Source: an uncultured Acidobacteriota bacterium
GTDB lineage: Bacteria > Acidobacteriota > Terriglobia > Bryobacterales > Bryobacteraceae
NCBI GenBank assembly: GCA_937952345.1
Contig: CALFYN010000085.1
Span: forward strand, 1-10,476
Direction: 5' to 3'
DNA: 10,476 nt
Shown here: piece after piece, positions 1 to 8,600 of the stretch
Numbering within the stretch: position 1 is the first letter of the stretch
Layout: every line of letters begins with the position of its first letter
Made by a program: the position numbers and the translations under genes
Notes under the pieces: model-generated
The model's database searches: none
What the model was told of the DNA's origin: nothing
Seen by the model: the letters and a program-made list of their open reading frames with translations, nothing else

Positions 1-1
1 C

Positions 2-397
2 GGCGTCGATTCGAACGCGTTGCAGCGTCCGAAGCGCTTCTTCGGCGCGGCGCGCAATATCGAGGAAGGCGGGTCGCTGACGATTGTGGCGACGGCGCTG
101 ATTGATACCGGCAGCCGCATGGACGATGTGATTTTCGAAGAGTTCAAGGGGACGGGTAACATGGAAATTCACCTGGACCGCAAGCTCGTCGACAAGCGCG
201 TCTTCCCGGCCATCGATATCAACAAGAGCGGTACGCGTAAGGAAGAACTGCTGATGCCGCGCGAGGAACTGAACCGCGTGTGGGTATTGCGCAAGGTGTT
301 GAATCCGTTATCGCCGACGGAGTCGATGGAATTGCTGCTCGATAAATTGAACAAGACGCGCAGCAATGCCGAATTTCTAGCCTCGATGAGCGGCTAA
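2..397 (+). CDS. rho: Transcription termination factor Rho, C-terminal part (5' end outside window)
   Basis: This is the last ~130 residues of Rho, the hexameric RNA-dependent ATPase/translocase that ends transcription of untranslated RNA in the cytoplasm. The frame is open from base 2, so the TTG at 20 is not the true start. The fragment opens with the conserved [19 protein letters not shown] block that follows the Q-loop. It then has TGSRM, the R-loop region (E. coli has TGSKM), then EEFKGTGN, then KRVFPAID, which carries the arginine-valve residue, then SGTRKEE, which carries the arginine finger. The C-terminus ([10 protein letters not shown]) ends at the usual family position. Sequence identity to the family is visible throughout and no break is seen. 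The gene is followed by a strong hairpin terminator and faces a convergent phytase gene 98 bases away. Confidence 0.97.
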   Translation, partial: GVDSNALQRPKRFFGAARNIEEGGSLTIVATALIDTGSRMDDVIFEEFKGTGNMEIHLDRKLVDKRVFPAIDINKSGTRKEELLMPREELNRVWVLRKVLNPLSPTESMELLLDKLNKTRSNAEFLASMSG

Positions 398-427
398 TTC
401 CGTTTCATTTTCCGGCATGAGCGATGA

Positions 428-467
428 GCCCTCCGGTTTGCACGGTTCTGTGCAACGGAGGGCTTTT
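428..467 (+). terminator. Intrinsic terminator of rho
   Basis: An 8-bp perfect outer stem (GCCCTCCG at 428-435 with CGGAGGGC at 456-463) continues, after a 2-base bulge (436-437), into a 6-bp inner stem (TTGCAC at 438-443 with GTGCAA at 450-455). The loop is GGTTCT, and TTTT follows at 464-467. It lies 30 bases after the rho stop. There is no T-run on the other side, so it should act mainly on plus-strand transcription. The convergent phytase transcript would meet the hairpin without a U-tract. Confidence 0.9.
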
Positions 468-495
468 CCACGTTTGATGCCGATGTGGAGTTTGG

Positions 496-1473
496 CTATC
501 GCGGCAGGCGCAAGGCTACCCGGATATTGGTCCAGTTGGCGAGGATGAAATTATGGCGGCTGTCGTTCATCGCCACGAACAAGCCGTTGGGCGCGATGTC
601 GATGCCGTCGGTGGTATCGGAGCCGACGCGGAAAACGCCCAACTCGCGCAAGGAATCGCGGGCGAATACGTGGAACTCGCTCACGGGATGTTGCTGGTCG
701 GTGGCGATGATGTAATCGCCGTGGATGGCGATACCTTCGCGGTCGCCTTTCCAGCCGGTTTGGGCGAAGAGCGCCAGTTCCCGCGCGGCCTCCGGATGTG
801 ACGGATCGGCGTGATACTTGCGGATTCCCGCGCCTTCATCGGAGTAGTAGACGAAGCCGTGCACGGAGTCGACGGCGACGGCTTCAATTTCTTTTGTGCC
901 GCTGAAGAGGCCGAAGGCTCGCACTTTGACGGCGCGCAGCACACCGGCGGATGTGTCGAGGCGATACTGCCAGAGGTAGCTGCCCGAGGGACCGCTCTTG
1001 CGGCTGACGATGGCGAAGATGGCTTGATCGGAGGGGCGCCGATAGAGGGCGATGCCCATGGGTTGCGCCGCCGGTCCCGATTGTCCCTCGAAGACGGGCA
1101 ACGCGGCGAGATCCTTGAGGCCTTTCCCGGGGAGGATTTCGAACACGCGCAGCCGGGTCTTGTTACGTTCCGTGGCGACGGCGATGTCGATGGAGCGCCG
1201 GCCGAGCTTGAGGCCATAGGCAACGTCGATGTTGTTCGGACGGTCGACGCCCTCGATAGCCATGAGGCGCGCTCCGTCCGGGCGATACACGGCGATTGCG
1301 CCTTGCGGAGAGGCCATTTTGATGGTGCCGAAGATCAGCACGTCCGATGGGTCGCGCGGGTTGATCCAGATGGCCGGGTCGTCGGTTTGGTGCGGCTCGG
1401 GTGGGGTTTCCCGGAAAGGGGCCACGTCCACGGCGGGCGCCAGCAGCAGAGCCGAGAGAAGCAGCCGGTGCAT
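496..1473 (-). CDS. Beta-propeller phytase (3-phytase), exported
   Basis: A 325-residue phytase of the calcium-dependent six-bladed beta-propeller family, which removes phosphates from phytate (myo-inositol hexakisphosphate). Visible family motifs in order: TDDPAIWINP (30-39), RPNNIDVAYGL (78-88), SIDIAVATERN (94-104), PMGIALYRR (138-146), KEIEAVAVD (194-202), YYSDEGAGIRKY (209-220), DREGIAI (244-250) and DTTDGIDIAPNGLFVA (286-301). The acidic residues in the KEIEA, DEGAG, REG and TDGID blocks match the metal/phosphate site of the family. The N-terminus MHRLLLSALLLAPAVDVA is a short signal peptide, so the enzyme is probably periplasmic or secreted. The ATG at 1473-1471 is chosen because the signal peptide follows it directly and it overlaps the receptor stop by one base. 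The frame stays open upstream to 2106, but only as an out-of-frame shadow of the receptor. The upstream receptor is the evident operon partner. No internal break is seen. Confidence 0.93.
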   Translation of the reverse strand: MHRLLLSALLLAPAVDVAPFRETPPEPHQTDDPAIWINPRDPSDVLIFGTIKMASPQGAIAVYRPDGARLMAIEGVDRPNNIDVAYGLKLGRRSIDIAVATERNKTRLRVFEILPGKGLKDLAALPVFEGQSGPAAQPMGIALYRRPSDQAIFAIVSRKSGPSGSYLWQYRLDTSAGVLRAVKVRAFGLFSGTKEIEAVAVDSVHGFVYYSDEGAGIRKYHADPSHPEAARELALFAQTGWKGDREGIAIHGDYIIATDQQHPVSEFHVFARDSLRELGVFRVGSDTTDGIDIAPNGLFVAMNDSRHNFILANWTNIRVALRLPR

Positions 1474-1475
1474 CA
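1471..1475 (-). other. TGATG stop/start overlap coupling receptor and phytase
   Basis: Read on the minus strand, TGA (1475-1473) ends the receptor and ATG (1473-1471) starts the phytase, sharing the A at 1473. Such TGATG junctions commonly mean termination-reinitiation coupling. This supports a single transcript and a fixed expression ratio for the two proteins. Confidence 0.85.
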
Positions 1476-4388
1476 GAAGTTCAACCGTAGCATGAACTGC
1501 AACTGGCGCGAAGTGCCGGCTCCGGTGGCGCCGTCGTTGGCGGTGGTGAGGATCCGGCCGAAGGTGGAGTTGTTGCGCGCGTTGACGGGGTTGCCGTATT
1601 GGGCGCGGTTGAAGAGATTGAATGCCTCGGTGCGGAAGTTGAGGTTGACGCGCTCGGTGAGGCGGAAGGCCTTGGAAAGGCCCACGTCGGCTTGCCAGAG
1701 CGCCGGTCCCCGGAAGCGGTTGCGGCCGGAGTTGCCGTACGTGCCATTGGCGGGCAGCGCGAAAGCCGCGGGATTGAGCCACAGGCCGGGCCCTTTGTTG
1801 GTGGCGTAGGCGTCGCCGCCGAGGTAATCGGCGCGCTGATTCTGTGTCTGGCCGGAAGGCACGGTGGCCGCGGAGCGAGAGATGGTGACGCTGAACGGCG
1901 TGCCGGTACGGGCGGTGAACAGGCCGCTCAGATCCCAGCCGCCGTACCAGCGCGAGCGGGCGAAGGGAAGTTGGTAGACGCTGTTGAGGGTGAGGGTTTG
2001 GCGGATGTCGTAATCGGCATCTCCGCTGTCGCAGGCGCGGCAGGCGATGTTCTGGATCTGGCCGCCTTCGCCGGAGCCGGCGTTGTCGCTGATGGCGTGG
2101 CCCCACAGGTACTGCGTCTGGAAGAGGAAGCCTTTCGAGAAGGAACGGGTAAGCGATGCCTGCAGCCCGTTGAAATGGGTGTTGCCGTCGAAGCGCTTCT
2201 CATCGATCTGTCCGAAGGTGGTAAGTGGCCGGCGGCGCGTTACGGGATCGAGCGTGTTGACGTAGGTACGCGTCAGTTGATTGCGGCCGACGTTGCCCAC
2301 GTAGGCAATCTGCCCGACCACCGCGCCCGGCAACTCATGCTGGATGGAGAACGTCCACATGTGCGATTCGGGCTCTTCGCGGTCGCGCTGCACGCTGCGC
2401 GGCGTCTGGCCGGAGGAGCGGAGTTGGGTAAGGAATGAGGACGGCGGATAGCTGAGCCCTGGCGCGTCGGCGGCGGTGAGCGAGAAGTTCTCGGGCAGGC
2501 TGTCGATGGCGGCGGTGACGTCGTCATTCTGGCCGGGACCGAAGTAACGGCCGTAGCCCGTGCGGATGACGGTTTTGCCGCCGAGACTCTTGGGCGCCCA
2601 GGCGAGGGAGATGCGCGGGGCGATGTTGTCGTTGTCGCCGAAGAACCAGGGGGTGCCGGGTGCGCAGAAACCCTGGCAACGGACGATGTCGAAGACCCGG
2701 CCGCGGCCGTAGACGTCTTTCGAGACGGTGTATTGCTCGTAGCGGAGGCCGAGGTTCAGGGTGAGTTGCGCGCTCAGGCGGATCTCGTCCTGGAAGTAGA
2801 CGGAATGGAACGTGCGCCGCACGCCGACGGTATCGAGGCGGCTGCCGACGGAGACGCTGTTCAGCGAGTTGCGCAAGAAGGCATCGAGGTTGGCGAAGGA
2901 CACGCTGGTGGCCGGGCCATTGCCGACGTTCAGATGGATACGGCGGATCTCGCCACCCATTTTGATGGTGTGGCGGCCACGGATCCAGGAAAGGTTGTCG
3001 ACGATGGAATAGGCGCTCGGTTTTTCGATGATGTAGGAGTCGGGCTGGGAGGAGGTGAAGCCGGGGATGGCAACGCCTTCGGGGAAGAGTCCCTCGTCGT
3101 TCCGGGTCAGGGCGGAACGGTTGAAGCCGAGCTTCAGTTCGTTCACGGTGGTGGGGTTCCAGATCTGCTGCCACTGGGTAGTGACATTGGAAGGACGGAG
3201 GAAGGATTCGCGCCGCTCCAGCAGGCCGTTGCGGATGACGCTGATGGTTCCGTCGGTCATGGCGAAGCGGAAGAAGAGGCTGTGCTTCTCATTGATGCGC
3301 TGATCGAGGCGGGCCATGCCGCTGTGCTCGTCGCGGCGTTCGGGGGTCTGGGCGATGAGGCGATCCACGTTGGCGTTGGCGCCGGGGGCATTGCCCACGG
3401 GGTAGCCATTGATGAGGCTTTGGAGCGCGGCCGGGGTGCGCTGGCGGAAGGAGGCGCTGGGCACGAGTCCATCGGCGCGCGAGATGGTGAGGCGCTGTGT
3501 CAATCCCTCGTAGTTGGCGAAGAAGAAGGTGCGGTCCTTGACGATTGGTCCGCCGAGATTGGCGCCGTATTGATTGAGGCGGAAGGGCGGTGGAGAAGCG
3601 CCATCGAAGGGGCGGCGGGCATCGAGGGCGCTGTTACGCAGGAACTCATAGGCGGAGCCGTGGAAATTGTTCGTGCCGGTCTTGGAGACAAGGTTCACCT
3701 GCGCGCCGCCGCCGATGCCTCCCTCGGCGGTGAAGGGCAGGGAGTTGACGCGGAACTCGGCGATGGAGTCAGTGGAAATGACGAGGCGGAGGTTTCCTTC
3801 CTGGCGCGGATCTTTGATTCCGGTGGCGTCGACTCCATCGAAGGTCCAGTTGTTGTCATCGCGAGGGCGGCCGAAGAAGCGGATGGAATTCTGATTCCCT
3901 TCGCCGACGCTGACCGCGCCGGGGGCGAGTTGCATCAGCGAGGCCCAATGGCGGCCGTTGAGCGGGATGTTGCGGATCTGCTGCTCGGCGATGACCGTGC
4001 CGATTTCGGCGTTGGTCTGATCGAGCGGAGTGGCTTGGGCAGCCACTTCAATGGAGGAGTTCACGGCTCCGACGGAGAGTTGCACGTCGAGGGTGCGGGT
4101 CTGGCCGACGGTGAGGGTGACGTTGTCGATCCTGGCCGTGCGGAAGCCTTCCCTGGCGACGGTGACGGTATAGTTGCCAACGGGAAGGCCGGGAAGTTGA
4201 TAGGCGCCCGATGCCGACGATGTGGATTCGCGGCGGAAGCCGGTGGCGGACGATTCCACGGTGACAGTGGCGGAGGATACCTGTGCTCCGGATGGATCGG
4301 TGAGGACGCCGCTGAGCGTGGCGCGATCGACTTGACCCCAGGCCTGCAAACACACAAATAGCGCGAGCGGTTTGAGTGCGGATAACAT
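1473..4388 (-). CDS. Oar-like TonB-dependent outer-membrane receptor, operon partner of phytase
   Basis: A 971-residue outer-membrane protein. Signal peptide at about 1-19 (MLSALKPLALFVCLQAWGQ), then a carboxypeptidase-regulatory-like beta-sandwich at about 23-105 (LSGVLTDPSGAQVSSATV through GAYQLPGLPVGNYTVTV). Next is a plug-like region at about 120-240, including IRNIPLNGRHW, FDGVDATG and VNLVSKTGTNNFHG. A long beta-barrel ends in QLQFMLRLNF, whose final F fits a BAM-recognised last strand. The barrel shares GGPIVKDRTFFFANYE and KTVIRTGYG with the second receptor here. Two close cysteine pairs, CQGFC and CRAC, could form disulfides. The substrate cannot be read directly; coupling to phytase suggests inositol phosphates, a metal-phytate complex or a related ligand. 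The start is firm: an in-frame stop lies just upstream at 4397-4395 and the signal peptide begins at this ATG. No good ribosome-binding site is seen. The gene is intact. Confidence 0.93.
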   Translation of the reverse strand: MLSALKPLALFVCLQAWGQVDRATLSGVLTDPSGAQVSSATVTVESSATGFRRESTSSASGAYQLPGLPVGNYTVTVAREGFRTARIDNVTLTVGQTRTLDVQLSVGAVNSSIEVAAQATPLDQTNAEIGTVIAEQQIRNIPLNGRHWASLMQLAPGAVSVGEGNQNSIRFFGRPRDDNNWTFDGVDATGIKDPRQEGNLRLVISTDSIAEFRVNSLPFTAEGGIGGGAQVNLVSKTGTNNFHGSAYEFLRNSALDARRPFDGASPPPFRLNQYGANLGGPIVKDRTFFFANYEGLTQRLTISRADGLVPSASFRQRTPAALQSLINGYPVGNAPGANANVDRLIAQTPERRDEHSGMARLDQRINEKHSLFFRFAMTDGTISVIRNGLLERRESFLRPSNVTTQWQQIWNPTTVNELKLGFNRSALTRNDEGLFPEGVAIPGFTSSQPDSYIIEKPSAYSIVDNLSWIRGRHTIKMGGEIRRIHLNVGNGPATSVSFANLDAFLRNSLNSVSVGSRLDTVGVRRTFHSVYFQDEIRLSAQLTLNLGLRYEQYTVSKDVYGRGRVFDIVRCQGFCAPGTPWFFGDNDNIAPRISLAWAPKSLGGKTVIRTGYGRYFGPGQNDDVTAAIDSLPENFSLTAADAPGLSYPPSSFLTQLRSSGQTPRSVQRDREEPESHMWTFSIQHELPGAVVGQIAYVGNVGRNQLTRTYVNTLDPVTRRRPLTTFGQIDEKRFDGNTHFNGLQASLTRSFSKGFLFQTQYLWGHAISDNAGSGEGGQIQNIACRACDSGDADYDIRQTLTLNSVYQLPFARSRWYGGWDLSGLFTARTGTPFSVTISRSAATVPSGQTQNQRADYLGGDAYATNKGPGLWLNPAAFALPANGTYGNSGRNRFRGPALWQADVGLSKAFRLTERVNLNFRTEAFNLFNRAQYGNPVNARNNSTFGRILTTANDGATGAGTSRQLQFMLRLNF

Positions 4389-4427
4389 ATGAAGTCATCG
4401 TACGTGGGGGAATGGAAACAGAATATG
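4386..4427. promoter_or_regulatory. Very short divergent start region
   Basis: The receptor ATG (minus, 4388-4386) abuts a plus-strand ATG (4389-4391) in the hexamer CATATG. The more likely plus-strand start, ATG at 4425, leaves only 36 bases between the genes. Neither direction shows a convincing -35/-10 pair inside this space. Promoters must therefore sit partly in the opposite gene's 5' coding region. An AT-rich patch at about 4416-4440 is a plausible place for the receptor promoter, but nothing decisive is visible. Confidence 0.5.
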
Positions 4428-5531
4428 AATATTGAGCATCGATCAGGTTACAGCGAGCGAGGGCGACTGTTTTCGCTGGACGCCTTTCGCGGATTCACCA
4501 TGATCTGGATGTTCTCGATGGCGTTCGGCCTGCATCACATCAAAGACCAGACGCTGTTGGGGATTCCGCTGAGCGGATTGGAGCGGCAGTTCACGCACGC
4601 CGATTGGCATGGGATGTTTGCGTGGGATCTGATCCAGCCGTTCTTCATGTTCATTGTCGGGGTGGCGATGCCGTTTTCGATCGCCAAGCGGCGCAAAGAG
4701 GGCGCGGACAAGCGCGCGGAATTCCTGCATGTGCTGAAACGCTGCGTGCTGCTGCTGCTGTTGGGGACGATGGCACGGTCGATTTCGGCGGGCAAGCCGA
4801 ACTTCGATGTCATCAACGTGCTGGGGCAGCTTTCGTTCACGTATCTGGCGGCGTATCTGGTGCTGGATCGGGGATGGAAGGTGCAGGCGCTGGCCGCGGC
4901 GGGTTTGCTGGCGGTGCATACGGCGTTCTACCTGTTGGTGAGCGCTCCGGGTGTGACGGGGCCTTGGGATAAGAACGCGAATATCGGATGGTGGCTGGAT
5001 GGCGCCGTGCTTGGCAAGCATTGGGGCGGCGGCTATGCAACGATCAACTGCGTCTCATCGGCGGCGAATACGATCTTCGGGGTGATGGCCGGATTCTGGC
5101 TGTTGAGCGGCAAGCCGGCGGGTGTGTTGTTGCGGCGGTTTGTGATTCTGGGTGTTGCGGGGATAGCGGCGGGACTGGCGATGGATCTGGCCGTGCCTTC
5201 GATCAAGAAGATCTGGACGGCGTCGTTCGCGGTGTATTCGACGGGATATACGCTGCTGGCGCTGGCCTTGTTTTATTGGGTGCTGGACGTGAAGATGTGG
5301 CGCGGCAAGTGGGTGAATCCGCTGATTTGGGTGGGAATGAACTCGATCTTTATTTACCTGTTTCACGAGATTCTGTACCGCTGGCTGCGGCAGACGGGGT
5401 TGGTGTTCACGGGGTGGGCCGTGGGTTGGTGGGGTGTGTGGGGACAGGCATTGAATGAATGCGCCGTGGTCGCATTCCAGATCTACGTGTGCTGGTGGCT
5501 GTACCAGCGGCGGATCTTCTTCAAGCTGTGA
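4425..5531 (+). CDS. Multi-spanning membrane protein, DUF5009 / heparan-alpha-glucosaminide N-acetyltransferase-like family
   Basis: A 368-residue integral membrane protein of the family that includes lysosomal HGSNAT and bacterial NagX-like proteins, proposed to move acetyl groups across a membrane to amino sugars. Visible family features (numbered from this start): RLFSLDAFRGFTMIWM (14-29), HADWHG (58-63), followed by DLIQPFFMFIVGVAMPF (68-84), a basic cytoplasmic loop AKRRKEGADKR, the VINVLGQLSFTYL segment (129-141), and a C-terminal NSIFIYLFHEILYRW block. Histidine 58 or 62 is the likely counterpart of the family's catalytic histidine. Many hydrophobic segments suggest roughly ten membrane spans. 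The start at 4425 has GGA 8 bases upstream and leaves a normal short leader before RLFSLD. The in-frame ATG at 4389 adds 12 residues and would abut the receptor's start codon. The acetyl acceptor is unknown here; a role in handling sugars from the neighbouring receptor is only inferred. Confidence 0.88.
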   Translation: MNIEHRSGYSERGRLFSLDAFRGFTMIWMFSMAFGLHHIKDQTLLGIPLSGLERQFTHADWHGMFAWDLIQPFFMFIVGVAMPFSIAKRRKEGADKRAEFLHVLKRCVLLLLLGTMARSISAGKPNFDVINVLGQLSFTYLAAYLVLDRGWKVQALAAAGLLAVHTAFYLLVSAPGVTGPWDKNANIGWWLDGAVLGKHWGGGYATINCVSSAANTIFGVMAGFWLLSGKPAGVLLRRFVILGVAGIAAGLAMDLAVPSIKKIWTASFAVYSTGYTLLALALFYWVLDVKMWRGKWVNPLIWVGMNSIFIYLFHEILYRWLRQTGLVFTGWAVGWWGVWGQALNECAVVAFQIYVCWWLYQRRIFFKL

Positions 5532-5598
5532 TTTGCGGGTGCAGTTGTCATCTGCGGTTCACATAGTTTGCGATATCCTGAGATAGAGGAAAAGTTTT

Positions 5599-5645
5599 GC
5601 TTCGGGAAGCCGGCGGTGGGATGGACTCCCCGCCCTTTGAGTCCA
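5599..5645 (+). promoter_or_regulatory. Structured 5' leader of second receptor, possible pseudoknot
   Basis: The 153 bases between 5531 and 5685 hold a folded-looking patch. A small hairpin pairs GCTTC (5599-5603) with GAAGC (5606-5610). Next, GGCGG (5612-5616) pairs with CCGCC (5630-5634) and, inside a 2-base bulge, GGA (5619-5621) pairs with TCC (5627-5629), leaving loop TGGAC (5622-5626). That loop is complementary to GTCCA at 5641-5645; the match extends to 7 bases if 5627-5628 are freed (TGGACTC with GAGTCCA at 5639-5645). It could be an H-type pseudoknot or two exclusive hairpins. It ends 39 bases before the start codon. It does not match a riboswitch class I can name. Fold by eye only. 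Confidence 0.4.
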
Positions 5646-5670
5646 CCTGTTTGCCCGTCGCCCGAAAAAA

Positions 5671-5675
5671 GGGAG
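5671..5675 (+). promoter_or_regulatory. Ribosome-binding site fixing the start of the second receptor
   Basis: GGGAG preceded by an A-run lies 9 bases before the ATG at 5685. The signal peptide begins at that ATG. This rules out the in-frame upstream ATG at 5568, which would add 39 residues of non-signal sequence. Confidence 0.8.
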
Positions 5676-5684
5676 CCTACCATC

Positions 5685-8600
5685 ATGAGACAACGCCTTC
5701 TGGCGATGACTGCTCTATTTGTGTTTTCTGTTGCGAGCTACGGGCAAGCAACAGCGGGTTTTGGTGCTGTTTCGGGTGTGGTGCGGGATGCGACCGGATC
5801 TGTTGTAGCCGGGGCGCAGGTGGAAGTGGTGAATGAATCGAGAGGTATCCGGCGTAGCCTGGTGACCAATGAATCCGGGCTGTTCAACGCGCCGGCGCTG
5901 GTGCCTGCGGAAGGATACGCGGTTACGGTGACGCGCGACGGGTTCAGCCCGTACAAGCTGGAATCGATTGTGATTCAGGTGGGGCAGACGGTGAGTTTGA
6001 ACATCGACCTGGCGGTAGCCGGGACGGCGACGTCGGTGAGTGTGACGGACGTGGCGCCGATCATCGAGCAGGGCAAGACCGGCAATTCGATGATTGTGGA
6101 CAGCAGCAAGATCATGAATCTGCCGATCAACGGGCGGCGTGTGGATTCCTTCGTGCTGATGGCTCCGGCGGTGGTGTCGGACGGGACGTTCGGATTGCTG
6201 AGCTTCCGCGGGATTGCGGGCGGCAATTCGTTTCTGACCGACGGCAACGACACGACGAATCAGTATTACAACGAGAACGCGGGACGCACGCGCATTTCGA
6301 CGCAGATTTCGCAGGATGCGGTGCAGGAATTCCAGGTGCTGTCGAATGGCTATTCGGCCGAATTCGGGCGCGCTTCGGGCGGCGTGGTGAACACGGTGAC
6401 GCGGAGCGGCAGCAACGATGTGCACGGGACGGCCTATTGGTTCTACCGCAATCAGGATTTCGGGGCGCGCGACCGCTACGCGACGTACACGGTTGCGCCG
6501 GAAGAGACGCGGAATCAATTCGGCGGCTCGATCGGCGGACCCATCAAGAAAGACAAGCTGTTCTACTTCTTCAATACGGAATTGGTGCGGCGCGATTTCC
6601 CGCTGGATGCCTCGATTCGCGGCGGGAACCTGTTCAACGCGGCGAGCCAGTTTGTCGGGCAGTGCAATGCTCCGGCGACTCCGGCGCAGTGCACGGCGGC
6701 GCGCGATTTCATCGTCAACCGGCATTTCCAGGTGATTCCGCGCACGGCGGATAGCGATCTGGGATTTGCGAAGCTCGATTGGCGGCCGGTGGACCGGCAC
6801 TCGTTCTCGTTCTCGTTCAACTATCTGAAGTGGATTTCGCCGAACGGGATTCAGACGGCGGCATCGCTGACGAACGGGGCGGGTGTTGGCGGCAACGGCA
6901 TGTCGACGGTGCGGACGCGCTACGGGCGCGCATCGTGGACGGCGATTCCGAGCGCGACGGTGGTGAACGAAGTCCGCTACGGCTGGTTCAAGGACCGGCT
7001 GTTTGACGATTTGAATCCGGAATACATCCCGTCGACGGGCCGCGTGGCGATTACGGTGCAGGGGCAGGCGAATCTGGGCGTGGCGAACTACATGCCGCGG
7101 TTGAACCCTTCCGAAAACCGGCACCAGATTGCGGATAACCTGACGTGGACGGTGGGCAAGCACACGGTGAAGTTCGGTGGCGACATCATGCACACGCAGG
7201 ATTACTACGATCAGTTGTTCAATGGACGCGGATCGTACGTGTATGCGAATTTCACGAATTTCGCGCTGGATTTCAGCGGAAATACGGCGGGAACGAAGCG
7301 CTGGCAGACATTTTCGCAGGCGTTCGGCAATCCGGTGGTGGATACGTTCACGCGCGACTATTCGTGGTATGTGCAGGATCAGTTCCGGGCGACGAAGAAC
7401 CTGACGCTGAACGTGGGCATGCGTTATGAATACTCGCAGTTCAAGCAGCCGACGATCTCGAACCCCGCGTATCCGCTGACGGCGTCGATCCGGCAGCCGG
7501 GCAAGAACTTCGCGCCGCGCATCGGGCTGGCGTATGCATTCAACAACAACAAGACGGTGATTCGCACGGGATACGGTGTTTTCTATGCGCGCTTCCCGGG
7601 GTCGATGATTAATACGTTCCATCAGACGAACGGGATTTACTCGAGGAACCTGACGCTGAATGGCGCGGTGGCGGCGGATCAGGCCTTGGGGCCGATCTTC
7701 CCGAATCCGCTGCCGGGGCTGAACCGGACTCCGCCTCCGGGGACGGTGGACATCACGTTCGCGGCGCGGGATTTCCGCAATCCCTACACGCAGCAGGGCG
7801 ACTTCGCGGTGCAGCACGCGGTGACGAACAACATGAGTTTGGACGTTTCCTATGTGTGGAGCCGCGGGGCGCGGCTGTTCACGTTCCGGGATCTGAACAT
7901 CGGGCCGCTGGGCGATCCGGTGACCTACCGGATTCTGGACAGCGCGGGGTCGGTGACGGGCACGTACACGACGCCGACGTATCGAATCGCCAACCGCGTG
8001 GATCCGGCGTGGCGGCGCGTGAATCAGATCGACAACGGCGGCAACAGCTACTACAACGCGATGGTGGTGCAGTTGAACCAGCGGGCGTACAAGGGGCATC
8101 AGTTCAGCCTGTCGTACACGTGGTCGCATGCGCTCGATAACAACCAGGGCGGCGGTTCGGACAACCTGTTCTTCAACACGAACGGGCCGCGGTCGTTGTT
8201 TAACGGCGATTTCAAGGGAGACAAGTCGAGTTCGTCGCTCGATCAGCGGCACCGGATGGTGATCAGCTCACAGCATCAGCCGACGTTCGTGAAGTCGAAC
8301 GGGAAGCTGGCGAAGTACCTGATCAACAACTGGCAGTTCAGCCAGCTATCGACGTTCGCCTCGACGCAGCCGCAGACGCCGACGATCTTCGTTTCGGGAT
8401 CGCCGTTCGCGGGCGCGCCGATTACGTCGACGATCAACGGGTTCGGCGGATCGAACCGCGTGCCGTTCCTGCCGGCGGCGAGCCTGGATGTGGATCAGAT
8501 CTACCGCACGGATGCGCGGTTGACGAAGGTGCTGCCATTCGGTGAGCGGTATAACCTGATGGTGAACTTCGAGGCGTTCAACCTGTTCAACGTGATTTCG

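Noticed and set aside
811..1809. 332-codon plus-strand frame over the phytase and receptor end
   Set aside because: Antisense to the phytase, whose family motifs are unmistakable; no domain in the shadow.
1474..2106. Upstream extension of the phytase frame by 211 codons
   Set aside because: It lies out of frame within the receptor, is arginine/proline-rich, and the signal peptide begins at 1473.
2733..4361. 542-codon plus-strand frame antisense to the first receptor
   Set aside because: Glycine/alanine/aspartate-rich shadow frame with no domain; the minus-strand receptor explains the region fully.
5529..5560. Terminator after the acyltransferase-like gene
   Set aside because: Only a 4-pair stem (GCAG/CTGC) and no T-run.
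5532..5600. Sigma-70-like promoter for the second receptor (TTGTCA at 5545, TTCACA at 5558)
   Set aside because: No -10 with acceptable spacing and match; not strong enough to annotate.
5606..5650. Cobalamin or fluoride riboswitch before the second receptor
   Set aside because: Short pieces resemble parts of each (GGTG and ACCTG; a loop paired downstream), but the conserved cores of neither class are present in order.
5568..5684. 39-residue N-terminal extension of the second receptor
   Set aside because: A signal peptide and a good ribosome-binding site at 5671 place the start at 5685; the extension lies in the structured leader.
5715..8252. 845-codon open frame antisense to the second receptor
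   Set aside because: Arginine/histidine-rich low-complexity translation with no recognisable domain; it mirrors the codon structure of a clear receptor gene in GC-rich DNA.
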